A model generated the notes under the pieces. It did no database searches, was not told the origin of the DNA, and saw nothing but the letters and a program-made list of their open reading frames with translations. From assembly GCA_027574665.1 (NCBI GenBank), contig CM050655.1, forward strand, positions 14,999,170 to 15,063,169: 64,000 nucleotides of DNA, given 5' to 3'. The DNA comes from Rhynochetos jubatus. Lineage: Eukaryota; Chordata; Aves; Eurypygiformes; Rhynochetidae. A program made the translations under genes and the position numbers. Shown here in pieces: positions 37,801 through 49,614 of this stretch; positions within the stretch are counted from its first letter, which is position 1, and each line of letters starts with the position of its first letter.

Positions 37801-40800
37801 AAAAGTGCGTGTAATTTTATCCATTGTAACAACATGATGGATTGAAATTCAAAGTCCTTCTCTGACACACCTTAATAAAAGCATCTCGGGATGTTTTTTT
37901 CTGTGTTTTTTCCTGAAGGGGGAATACTAGAGGCTGAATATGGAAGCATGTCACAAAGAACGATATAAGGAGACCTCATTTTTCAGGGTTTAGTTGGGAG
38001 TATGCATCTCCTTTCAAGGTTGAAAGGAGGTTACTTGAACATTATGCCAGGTTTCATACCAAGTAACATGAATCACTTTTTCTAGGGGTGCATGATTTGA
38101 AAAAGTCAAGTCTCATAATGGCACTTGAATTTCAAAGGAAGTGTGTCGAGCATTGACTCCTACATAGTCTGAGTTTGATTGTATTGACACATCTCTTGCA
38201 ATCCTTCTGAGCAGTAGACATGAGCTGGTTTGTAAGTTGTAGGAAAATGGGGGATTCAAGCTAGAAACAACAGGCTCATAAAGTTTCCTAATTAGTTATT
38301 TATAGCATTTGATATAGAGAACAGCATATGAGGTAATATTGTGTAACCATAACAACTTTGAACAGTGGCAGGTTTAGTTCTTGAATAGTAACAGGGGCTG
38401 CTTTTTGAGAAGAGCATTCCAACTACTTTGTTCTTTTTCTTGTTAGAAAGAGAAGTTTGGTCCTTGTCAATATGCTAGGGCTATAGGAATCAGGATAGTC
38501 AGAGAAGATAGCTTTATGAGATTAAATTGTATGTGGGTGAGTTTAGATAAGGTGGATAGTATGGGCAGAGGGGAAAAAAGCCTTTGGGCTTGGAATCACA
38601 AAGAACTGACCTAAATGCGGCCTTTATTTTTTCCTGAGCTGTAAATAGAATAACACCTTGGCGTGATTGTGATTATGTTTGTGTTGAGGTGCTTTCTTCC
38701 TTGTGTGCTCAAATGTTCTGCTCTAGAGTAAGCTAGAACTATGTTAAACCCCTTGGTCCTTTGTTTAAAAGTGTCTGCAGAGTAGGAAGGGTTTTAACCG
38801 TACCATTATCACTGAAGCAGATCATTACTTATATTTAGACTACGTTTATGGGTGGGTGTAGGTAAATGTGTGTTCTTCATGACTTGTCCTAAAAAAACCA
38901 GTTTGAGCCATAATGCTTGTTTGTTATGGGCGAAGCTTGAATTGCCAGTAAAAAGCTCAGGTTGGGCACGTGATGGATGCGTTCATCGCCCGCAGTTCCA
39001 GGCATGCCCTGAGCTGCTTCTGCAGAGGAAATACCCAGTTGCAAGATACAGTGAGCTTAATGAAAGGACTGGATGCGTTGAGGCTCAACTTGAGGCATTA
39101 ATGCTTGCTTTCCTTTTTACCTGGTAGATTTCTTGTCTGTTAAATGTCAGTGTCTGCAGTTTTAAATACCTATAGTTACTTTTTCCTTTGTTCTTCCATG
39201 TAGGTGGTTTTTTTTATGGCATGACCTCTTTACAAATATAATTAGGTGGTTACTTTGAGTTTTAATTCCAAAATGTAAATTAAATATTAAATATAGCATT
39301 TAGTTGTAGAGATAACAATGCTATTTTTTTCAATTTTATTTTGCCATTCGTATTACGTGACTGTACAATTGTTTGATGAAATAATATGCTACAAAGCTCT
39401 GTGTATATGTGTGCAAACTAAATGAAGTTTGAATTTCTTAATTGTTACTATTGCAAATTCAGAAAGACAACTATGGCTGATTGAGAATGTGTTTGCTAGG
39501 GATCTGGTATTTAACACCATCATCCCACAATAGTTCCTGGCTTTTGACTGCACAGTGTGGGGGTATTTACTGAACAAAATTTCCTTACACTTAAATCTTC
39601 TGGGCTCAGGTGCAAATGGTAGATTTTGTCATCCTCCAGATATCTCTGTTAGATTACTTGAAAAGCTTCTGCTATATAACTTGATTTAAAAAACAAACAA
39701 AAACCCCAAAACACACCAAAACCCACTGCTTCCAGGTACAGAAATAACTTTGTGGAGTGAGCTTTCCGTGGAAGGAGTGCTGTGTAACAAAATGGACAAC
39801 CAACCGTTTTTTCTTCAAACTTCAAGAACTGCTTAGTGTGCTAGGAAAAATAGATGTGAATATATTCTCTGGGGTGAAAAAAAGCTAGCAAGGATATCTG
39901 AAGGTCAGTTTAGGAATACTGTTTCTGTCAAACATTAATGAAAGGGAAGGGATAGTGTAAGAAGTGTCTGTCCTCAGCCCAGATAATGACACGTGACTTG
40001 GGACATCATCTGCCTATCCCTTTTTCCTCCAGAATAAAAATGGATCTGTAGTATTTCCTTATTCTGAAGAATTGTCACTCACCTCTCAATTTGGTGATAT
40101 TCTTAAAACGTTTTGGACCCCAGCATTCAAGGGGGCTGTGATGGACTTCTCTGGATGACTTTTCATATTTACCAATTCACCTTTATTCTTCCACTTTTAA
40201 TGATCAATACCACCCTTCAGTCGCGGCGTAGGAGGAGTCCAGATTGTGTCTCTGCTGCTTCAGTGTCTGGAGCTGCCCAATTAGCTCTTCACATACTGTG
40301 CATTTGCAGCCCAGAAAAGCACTAGTCGTTAGTATCAGGTTCAGCAGGTTTGAAATGTGGGTTCCTGTGGATGGAGACCATTCATAGCAAGAACAGTGTA
40401 CTTGGACGATTGCTTAATTTATTTGCTGAGATGCCTCAACTTCTTATTTGGCCTTTGCTTGGCAATACAACTCAGAAAATGGACCAGAAAGACTGAGTAG
40501 TGGCTTCAAAAATGACATTTTCTAAATTACCATGATCTGTTTGGGTGATGTGGAGGAATAGGCAGGTGGGACCTCATGAGAGGTCAAAGTGTAAGTAGAA
40601 TTGGGATGCACTTAGAGCACTGGTAGAGAACGAAAGTGAAGTTATGCTCCCTGGGTGGGGTAGGTGGGTGGTATACGATGCCCTCTCACTAATGTGTGTG
40701 TACTGGAGTCATCATCTGTAGCTGCTCCCTGTTGGAGATGACATCTCATTGATGGCTGTAGGGACCAAGAGCGATGTGCTCAAGGTTATGTGGGTCCATG

Positions 40801-42802
40801 AGGGCTTGCTGCTTTCTGGTGAGGGCTGTCACTGCACTGCCCAGGTGAAGAAGCCTCGGGCCCTTCGGCAGTACCTGGACTATGCAGCAAATGACCAGCA
40901 TGATGTGTTGCGGACACTGTGCAGGTGGAGTACTGAAGTAGCATGTGCTTGCCAAGTGGATTTAGGCCTTCAGTTATCCGATTGCCTAGAGGGAAAGGGA
41001 TGGGTCTATGTCCTCTATTGCGTTTGAGTAATCTGGGAGGTTTGATGAAAATTTACATCTTTCTACCTTAATAAAGAAAATTAATTATATCCTATTATGT
41101 GTAATTTAGTGAGTAATCTAGATTAACAAGGTAACTTTAAGAGAAACAGTTGGAGATTGCAGAAAGCTTGTTAAAAAAAGTAAAATGCTATTAAATTTTC
41201 AGGTGTTTTTTTTGGTTTTGTTTTGCTAGACGCAAGAAAATCTATGAATGGATACCCTGGGCTTTTTACCAGTGGAACAGAGATGGGTTTTCCCAGAATA
41301 GGTAAACTGGTATTGTTAAAGCAGCTATATTAAAATAATTCATGAAAAGGATTTCTGTATTTGTTTGGTAAGATAGATAGCTGTAATACCACATCACGTC
41401 TGTAGAACAGAAGACAGCACTGCTTCATTGATAATAACACAAGGACAACCTGTATAATCCCCATGCGCTGAAATATGCGACAATTTATTTCATCTGCCTG
41501 CATTGCCGTTTTACTAAGTCTTGATTTTTAAATGCAGCTTTTTCCTATCTGTACTAAAAGCTGATGTTTAAAGAATCTGAAGCCAGTTATTCTTTCCTCT
41601 GCCTTTTGAGTATAATCCTACGAAAATATGCATTTCTCCTGTAAGGTAGCAGTGAAGGCAGTTTGTGCAGCTCTGCATACTGGAAGTTATTATTTTGCCA
41701 GAAGCTGAGTAATGTAAGTGTGCACGCCGATATTTTCACAGTAGCTAGGTATGTTGCTGTTAGCCTTAAAATAACTGCTGAAAAATCGTCATCCATCTTG
41801 CTGCACTAACTAATGGAAATTCAGGGCTGTAAGAGGAGAGCACGGTCAGTTGCTGTTGCAGTTCTCAGCTGAAATGGAGTGTTAGACACAAATGACTTGT
41901 CAAGACAAAATGCACTTGCTAATGTAGAGTTAAAAGCCATCACAGTCAAAAAGCAAGAAGACAAAGGTTAAAGCAGTTGTTTCTGGTTCAGAACCTGAAT
42001 TGCTGCAGGACTTTTTGAATAAATAATAGCATTACGAATACGATTGCATCTTTGGTCCTACTGCTGCAGCAGATATATGTAATCACTTTTGATGTGGTTT
42101 CATAGAGTGCAAGAGATTAAATTAGTCATTTTATAAATTGCAAAGAAAGACATGAAAGATTGGAAGGGGCATTATTTCTAGCTGACCTGACATACTTGGG
42201 TGTGGTTTTGCTCATTTTGTTTTTTTAACTAGTCATAAGTTATTGTAACTCTTTGCCAATTAGCAGTTGGTAATAGCTGTGATCTTGCTAATAAAACTTC
42301 ATGGTCATTTGGCTCTTAAAAATTGCTTCTGTCCCTCTTCTGTAAGGCATTGTTAGAGCATCGTGTCCATGGCAAAATAGGTTCAATCCTTCCAACTGAA
42401 ACACTGCCATAAGGTGTATTTTGTGAATTTGCATGGCTTGATTTAGATCTCTAAAGGTTTTTCATCTTTTCTGTGTTGTTTTGTGTAAAAAGAAGATTTG
42501 ACCCAGTGCTTGGAATCTGATAAACAAGAACAAATAAAAATAATAAAGTATGTGAACAGCTGCAAGTGTATCCTAATGAGAAGATGTTAATGTAGAAAAA
42601 TGAACTACCTTGTTGCCTCTTGCCCTTTCCTCTTATCTTTCTCACTGCCACACTTTTCTTACTGGAGGCACCAATGTCGGCTTCCTTTCATAATTCATGT
42701 GGTAGTAAGATGCACAACAATACTCCAGTGTCTTAGGTTTTTCTTAAAAGATAGACTGTAAATTCTTTTCAGTTTAACTTGCCATATTGCCTCCTGGCTA
42801 AA

Positions 42803-42835
42803 GGGGGGGGGGCGGGGGCAGGGGGCGGGGCGGGG
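42803..42835 (+). repeat. G-run cluster with quadruplex potential
   Basis: Five G tracts (10, 5, 5, 4 and 4 Gs) are separated by one- or two-base spacers (C, CA, C, C) within 33 bases of intron 1. It satisfies the usual four-tract rule for a G-quadruplex with very short loops on the sense strand, so both the DNA and the pre-mRNA could fold. The surrounding intron is AT-rich. It could slow polymerase or affect splicing, or may simply be an unstable low-complexity tract. Confidence 0.7.
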
Positions 42836-43979
42836 AATCTGTAGCAGTGAGCGTAGGTGTTGGTAGAGAAGGTATGCTTAGGAATGCATATTTAGAAATA
42901 TTAATCTGTGGGTTTATTCTACTATGAAGTGTTTTGAACAGATGCTGTTAAGAAAACAGTAATTTTACAAGTATTTATGTCCAGTGTTGTTTTTAACAGC
43001 TGAAGAACAAATACTGTACTTGACTATGTGACTGACAGCTAGGAACTTGAGCATCTGAATTCTGGGCTTTGTTACTGCTGTTTCTGGCCTCCAGCCGGTT
43101 ACTTAACTTTTCTGCATCTAACCTAAACAGAAATTGTCATATTCAATCAGAATCAGCTTGATCTGTTATTCTGTCACCAGTGCTGTTTTTTCATAACGTT
43201 TCAGACAGGGGCCAAAGTCCTTATTTGTGTGTGAAGTGTTCTGTCCTTAACCCAAGTTTATTCTTAATTGCTTAGTACCGAAAGATGGCTTAAGCACTGA
43301 AGTACCTATCTTTTCCAAAACCACACGTTTAATATTAATGTCTTAGTATTTCCTGAATGTGTTATTGTAAAATGTTTTCTCCATTGTGAAATGAAAATAA
43401 ACATTTTCATCTTCACTGTCTCTGGCAAACTGTTACAGACTGAGGCATTTGGGAAACCAAAATTGTAAATTTTTTGCTGCTTGATTATTTAAAAAGCCAT
43501 TTAACGTTCATTTTGTTTTCATGGTGTCCTAAAAATAAGAGTGTTTTATGCTGCAGGGCACAGCATTAAGGAACTGTAGGCATGCAGAATAAGTTATAAA
43601 GCCATGTTTAAAAGCAGATGAGGGAAGAGATGGCCAACTTCTGCTCGTATGATCTGTACTACTGCTTTACCTTTTCTGCTAAGTTTTACCTTTATTCTTG
43701 GCAGTACTCATATCTTAAAAGGTAAATGAATGTGAAATATCTGAAATAAAGATGGCATGGGTGGAAGTAAATACCCAGTTGAAGGTTGAGGTTAAGACTT
43801 AATGTCTGAACATCACAGTACTTGGAAGAAATGACTGTGTCTTATGGTTTCTGACAAACCTGGCTGCACAGGCTGCCAAGAGAATAGCCTCGGAGATAGA
43901 GCATGGCAGATCCATGTGATCTTAAGCTCCTTGGGCAGTTTTGTTTGTTGTAAAGGCAGTGGGAACATTGTAATCTGGG

Positions 43980-44240
43980 TCATTTCCATTTTTAATCAAA
44001 CTTTTTTGCTCCCCCACAGCAAATAGGAGTCCTGCCAAAGTCATTTTGGTTTGGTGCATAGAGATGTGGATAAACAAATGTTTGTCACGCTGCCCTCTCA
44101 TCCGGTGGGTTGGACCTCTATCAGAAAAATCATTTGCTGACAATCAAGTTGAATCAGCTGGGAGTCCCTGCACTGGGAAGGGAGGGGGGAGGAAGAGCAG
44201 AGTTTAATTAACAATGGAAATTCACAGCAGGGAAGCATGG
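43980..44240. promoter_or_regulatory. Possible intronic regulatory patch (TTAATTAA plus SOX-type site)
   Basis: At 44203-44217 a palindromic homeodomain-type TTAATTAA overlaps a SOX-type AACAATGG, giving a compact composite site. The preceding 200 bases are of balanced composition without simple repeats. Composite SOX/homeodomain sites are frequent in developmental enhancers. The call rests on motifs alone. Confidence 0.2.
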
Positions 44241-45099
44241 AGAGTTGTTTCATGACATCCCTAAAAGCAGAGGTGTAGCAAAAGAAATATATGCAGGGAA
44301 AGCATTCCTTCTAAGGCCCAGTCCTACACTAAGAGAAGTGTTTCTAATTAGGAAACATCCGTAATTTAGGAATCAGCCATACTGCAGATCTTAATTGCAA
44401 TCCTTGAAGTTGGGTGACGTGCCAAGAGCTGTGCAGCTAAGACCAGTGCGCTCCCCATCTTGTGGGATAACCACGGTTTAATTCAAGGAGCATTAGGTGT
44501 TTTCTTCACACGCTGAAACAGGTTCAGTATAACTACCTCTTTGGCCTTGGACTGAAGGTGTGCATCTGAGAGCATAATTACTTTATTCCTACACTTTCGT
44601 TTAGTTAATATACAAAGTTTTGGGAGATGAAATAGCCTGCTTTCAGTTGAGTGATAAATAGAAATTTGTAAATATTTGAGGGTAATATATACTATTGGAA
44701 AAAATAAAAATAATGGATTGAAAGCGTACGTGCAATTGATTTTGGAATGTTGAGTCTCTATATCCTATTTTGCCACTACTGTCCCCTTGCATACACAATG
44801 CTTGAGAGCCGTGAGCAGAGTCTGTGTACGTATAGGTATGGAGGAGGATGAGAAGGTTCTGCACAGCCATGGCAATGCTGACATTCACCTTGTCTCCACA
44901 TAATGAAATTTTCACACAGTGTGTTTTTCTCAGAGGTCATTCAATAATTTAGTATTTAGTCCTAGAAGAAATTTTGCTTGATCCTTTTTGCTGCTTTCTT
45001 ACAGAAGGTACCAAGCACATGCTTGTTTTGAATCTTTGAGGTTAGTTGGCTTGGGTTTTTTTGTTTCCTCTTGAAGTACAGGTGATGCCCAGTGTTCGT

Positions 45100-45840
45100 A
45101 GAATCATAGAATGGTTTGGCTTGGAAGGGACCTTAAAGATTATCTAGTTCCAACCCCCTGCCATGGGCAGGAACACCCTCTGTTAGACCAGGTTGCTCCA
45201 AGCCTCATCCAGCCTGGCCTTGAATACAGTCAGGGATGGGGCACCCACAGTGTCTTTGGGCAACCTGTCCCAGTGCCTCACCACCCTCTCTGGGAAGAAT
45301 TTCTTCCTGATATCTAATCTAAATCTCCCTGCTTTCAGTTTAAACCCATTACCCCTTGTTTTGTCACTACAGGCCCTTGTAAAAAGACACACACCCAGCT
45401 TCCTTGTAGGCCTCCTTCAGGTACTGGAAGGCTGCGATAAGGTCTCTCAGGAGCCTTCTCCAGGATGAACAAGCTGAATTCTCTCAGCCTTTCTTCATAG
45501 GAGAGGGGCTCCAGCACTCTGATCATCTTTGTGGCCCTCCTCTGGACTCGTTCCAACTGGTGGATATCCTTCTTATGTTGAGGGCTCCACAGCTGGACGC
45601 AGCACTCCAGGTGGGGTCTCAGGAGAGCAGAGTAGAGGGGGAGAATCCCCTCCCTCGACCTGCTGGCCACACTTCTCCTGATACTGCCTAGGATCCGGTT
45701 GGCTTTCTGGGCTGCCAGCGCACACTGCTGGCTCATGTTCAGCTTCTCATCCACCAGTACCCCCAGGTCCTTCTCCTCAGGGCGGCTTTCAATCCAATCT
45801 CCACCCAGCCTGTACTTGTGCTTGGCATTGCCCCTACTGT
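45100..45840 (-). mobile_element. CR1 non-LTR retrotransposon, 5'-truncated
   Basis: On the minus strand this is the 3' part of a chicken-repeat-1 LINE: the end of ORF2, a short 3' untranslated tail, and the terminal ATTCTATGATTC repeat at 45100-45112. CR1 copies are usually truncated at the 5' end, lack poly(A) and lack target-site duplications, and this copy fits all three. The right limit near 45840 is where family-like sequence stops and unrelated intron begins. It lies antisense to DLG5, the orientation best tolerated in introns because the element's own signals are not read. It matches the second copy at 55316 at roughly nine bases in ten over the shared 225 bases, judged by eye. Confidence 0.93.
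45183..45838 (-). pseudogene. CR1 ORF2 C-terminal remnant, frameshifted
   Basis: The remnant encodes the C-terminal part of the CR1 reverse-transcriptase polyprotein, downstream of the catalytic palm. Recognisable strings are [67 protein letters not shown] and VVRHWDRLP, ending at the stop near 45183. The frame is broken at least twice, near 45455-45475 and near 45380-45400, where the family-like reading passes into other frames. The endonuclease and reverse-transcriptase catalytic regions are missing by truncation. It is a dead copy with no coding role here. Confidence 0.88.
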
Positions 45841-48800
45841 GTTTCTCAGAATCCGGTCATTTAAAGTTGTAATTCTGAACTTAATCAAGATGTCAGCAAT
45901 TGCTATGAGTCAGTGAATTGAAGTCAAATTTAGCAAGTTTTTGTACTGGGGGACTTCGGCATGCGAGGTGAATACTAGCGGAAAAATGCGAAAGACAAAT
46001 ATTTGAAGAAGTGTGGTGAAAGGCTTGCGAGCCCCTGGGTGTGAAGCACTTTGAACATTAACCTGAAAAAGTAGTCACGGCTTCTTGTTGGGGTTTGTGT
46101 TCTGACTCTTCTTGTGCGGTTGGACAAGATGGACAGTCAGAAAGTATTAAGAATTTGATAGAAAGTGGAAATTGCTTAGCAAGGGCATGGGGTAAGGTTT
46201 TGCAACAGATTTCTTAAAATACCGTGGCTGCGTATCTCATGAATGAACAAGGGTGTTCTAGTGCCTTTGGTTATAGAAACCAGGTAGTGCCTTTTGCCTT
46301 GGCTTTTTGTCTGTATCTGAATTCCTGTTGCGGTGATCTTGAGCACTTTCATTTATGTGAGGAGGCGTGCTACAGAGTGGGGAAATGCTGCCTTGGAGCA
46401 CTTTGAGGTACTACCGAGGTATTGCTTGTTCGATCGAGCAGAATATATCGTATGCGATGCTACTTTAGCCTGAACTGAATATAGGGATGGGTGTCAGTTC
46501 AGTACCTAAACATGAAATTTCATATTATGAAAGCTGTGTGGAGTTCTCGGGTTATCATTTCTGACACTTGCTAGTACTGCTTCAGATGACAAAGGTGGCA
46601 AGTGTTACAGAATTGGACTCGTAGTAAGGTTTTAAACTTGTGTAATTTAAAACCAATCCAAACCCAAACCCACCCACAAACAGTCTCAGAAGCCAAACAA
46701 ATGCTACTGATTTTTGTTGATTGGTTGGTTGTTCTCTCTTTGTTAGAAGTGAGGAATTATGAATGGGTCAGGTGATTCCTTCCCTCTTCACAATTGTATG
46801 CTTTCTTCTAATAACATGGCAGGCATACCGGATCTTGCATTTATAAAGCTGAGCTTATGTTTTAAGAACATCGCTATGGAGAGTGGTATGTCTCTGTTGA
46901 TGAAATCAGCTTCACAAAACTTTTCTGTGTATTCCAGAGAGTAAAATTTAGCTCACTTTAAGTCCTGGCTCAGACTTTTAATGCAGGAAAAGAAAACAGA
47001 AATGATCCATGCTTTTTGAAGATAAATAAAAGTAAGATCAACTGAGATGATGAGATTTTGAGTCTTCACTTGTAAAGAGAATCCAAAACAGCTAACAATC
47101 AGTAGAAGTTTGATTAGGTATGGGACTCTTGTGTAATCTTTTAGAGGAAATGGGCAATTTTGCCTTAAATTGGCAAGTATAATGAAATGTCATTTCTTGG
47201 CACAAGGTTGTATTATGCTTGAATCCCACACAGTTTTAATACAATCTGTGTACACATTGTCTGTCATAAAGATCTCCTACTTTAATATATCAATCTGCTC
47301 TTTACAGCTTCCCTTATAATTCTAATCCTTCCAGTCCAGGCTACAAGAAATACTGCAAGTCATAGGAGTTTGGAATATGCAAAAGGTTGATTTTAATTAA
47401 TGCAGAAATTATTTTGCTTTAGTGAAGTAGTAACACAGCTTAAACTGATATGTGAGAATGTTCGAAATGGAAGCAAAAATATTCAGCAGATTGATTTCCT
47501 CCCCCCCCAGCCCGAAGCCAGTGAGTCAGTGACATGCTTGTTATGTGTTTTATTTAGTAATCAGAACCAAAGAAAAACCTTCCGTACAATCAGCTAGAAT
47601 TATTTGTAACCAACATGTTTCTAATCAGTTTTCACAGGGATTGGGCAGTTTAAACAGTCTAGTTCAAGATTTGGTTCTTTTCCCGCAGTTATAAAACTGG
47701 AGGATTAGCTTGGAGGGAGTTTCCTTACATTCAAATACCTGTTTAAGTTTGCTTTTCCCTAGACATCACTCCCTTGTAACATGTATAGAAGCCTCATTTT
47801 TTGTCAAAAGAAATAAACACACCCCATTGAAGCTGGGGTCCGTGTCATGTTGACAAGGTCAATCAGGCCCAAAGTGTTTGCTTCCTTTAAATTCACTTTG
47901 CTGTTATTGCTTGTGTTGTTACTGAACTTATTTTATCACATCTTGCCTTTCCGTGATCTAACACCATGGTAGTTACGGATATCATGTCTTTTCCTAGTAA
48001 GAAATAGAGGAGATGAGCAAAAACTAGTATTTTTTTCTTTATTTTCCAGCCTGTCCTTTCTTTAATGTATTTCAAAAGTAGATCCATGTGTTTAATCTCA
48101 TGCTGCTTCTCAGCTTTTATTTCTTCATTTCAAAGTGACTGGAAGAAACTAATATTGTAAGATAAGAAGGAGGATTATAGGAAAGGCACCTACTGAAAGT
48201 ATTGAAACTGTCTTTGAGGTTGACTGTTGTGAAGAAAAGTCTCACATGTTGGCTAGTGCTGAAAATGGACCAGATTTCAAATAGCTTTTGCACATAATCA
48301 CTCCCTGTCGTTACTGCGGCATGTTTATCCTGTTTGTGAGGGATGGTGGAACTCTTAGTTTGTAAGGTTTTGAAGTAGGACCTGTTTTTCTAGTTTGTCT
48401 GGTAAGTAAAACCCAGCATGCTTGTAAAATAATTACAATAGAAGGCGCCTCTGTCTATTGATCTATTAATAAGTGAAAAAAATTGCAGTTGCTACCATCA
48501 GTAACTGCAGATATCTTTGTAGGCCCTTGCTTTTAATGGCACGTTCTGAAAGCTGCAAATGGACACAAGCAAAATTTATTTACCAATGAAATAAAATTTT
48601 AAAGTCTGAAGGAAGTGTGAGGATAAGATACACAGTGAAATAGCAACTGGTGCATGCAAAAAGTTAAGAAACCGAAACAGATTCTGACTTACCACAGGCA
48701 TCACTCATCATCTTCATGATGCAGAGATGAAACTCTGTATTTGCAGTGTATTTGAAATAACCATTGTTGCTGAACTCATTTCTACCACTTAATCCAAAAT

Positions 48801-48989
48801 GATTTCATACTCAGCATACAGTGCAAAGTTCATGTACAAATTACACTTTTCCTGTCAGATTTTTATACATCAGTGATGTGTGTTCTCTCTAATTTAGTGT
48901 GTTTGGCATGTACAGTGTCAAGAAAATGAATAGTTAGCTTGGTTTGGGGAGAAGAATAAAAAGTGATAGTCTTTTTTTTCTAATTTTAG

Positions 48990-49058
48990 GTTCTACTTAC
49001 AGTGTGCTGTCCATAATGCCTTCTGATTCGGAAAGCAGCAGTTCTCTGAGTAGCATTG
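48990..49058 (+). CDS. DLG5: DLG5 coding exon 2 (69 nt, 23 codons)
   Basis: This short exon is flanked by a T-rich tract with TTTTAG (AG at 48988-48989) and the donor TTG|GTGAGT (GT at 49059-49060). It enters and leaves in phase 1, so its 69 bases could be skipped without shifting the frame. Joined to exon 1 it reads GSTYSVLSIMPSDSESSSS and then LSSI. This matches the conserved Ser/acidic linker of DLG5 between the N-terminal helical region and the coiled coil. The Asp/Glu-interspersed serines make a plausible casein-kinase-type phosphorylation cluster (inference). The known mammalian sequence differs at only about two positions here. Confidence 0.95.
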
Positions 49059-49576
49059 GTGAGTAAAGTATTAATCTAACAACTTGATAAGCATGTCCTT
49101 CGGGAGCTGGGAGAACAAGTTTTTGAGGTTCCCTTTGGGAAGCATAGAGAGATTTCTGTCATAAAAGCCACGAACTGTAAGATGTAACCATGCATCTTCA
49201 CCAGGAAAAAGCATATTCATTTAATGCGAGTTAAGCCTGTTCATTGGCGTATGCAGTTTCTGCTGATAAAATGTTACAATTGGATATATTAAATGATGTA
49301 ACTGTGCTTTGAATTATTTAGTAAATGATGTAAAAAAGGCAGCGTTAGGCTTATACAAGTCTCTGCATGTAAAAATACATATAGGCATGCATATATGTAT
49401 TTATATATTTATCTAGATGTGAAAATTGTAGTCAAGAGTCAAAAATGTAATAGAAATTAAAAATATTATTAGCCAAGGTTATAACCTTTTCAACTGTTGG
49501 AAGTGGCTGCAAGTTTTAACTATTGTTTTTCTGGATTCAATGAGTTGTTTTATTTACTCTGGTTCTAATACTTCGT

Positions 49577-49614
49577 GGGGGGGGGGGGGGGGGGAAGGAC
49601 CACCAAAAAAAAAA
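49577..49614. repeat. G18 homopolymer followed by A10
   Basis: Eighteen Gs at 49577-49594, ten mixed bases and ten As at 49605-49614 lie about 520 bases into intron 2. Long G homopolymers are rare in vertebrate DNA and prone to slippage and sequencing error, so the true length may differ. It can form intermolecular or intramolecular G-quadruplex. Confidence 0.85.

Larger units (their letters stand above)
10904..48989 (+). other. DLG5: DLG5 intron 1 (about 38.1 kb)
   Basis: A canonical GTGAGT donor opens the intron, and a T-rich tract ending TTTTAG closes it. The first few hundred bases continue the CpG island. The rest is AT-rich and free of convincing exons on either strand; the open frames inside it are short and look random. 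Contents I can name are a G-skewed patch (15440-15890), T homopolymers (16918-16932 and 26759-26775), a CpG-dense patch (22281-22464), an AT microsatellite (27424-27440), a GC-rich patch (28600-28800), a G-run cluster (42803-42835), a possible regulatory patch near 44.2 kb and a CR1 element (45100-45840). A long first intron is typical for this gene family and often carries enhancers. Confidence 0.9.

Noticed and set aside
39685..39725. A-rich AAAC/CCAAAAC low-complexity runs (also near 5220, 20035 and 46650)
   Set aside because: They look like retroposon tails at first sight, but no element body or flanking duplication is present, so they are ordinary low-complexity sequence.
45111..45468. 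Plus-strand open frames of 68 and 91 codons
   Set aside because: They are antisense readings of the CR1 element and repeat a pattern seen in the second CR1 copy at 55307-55534.
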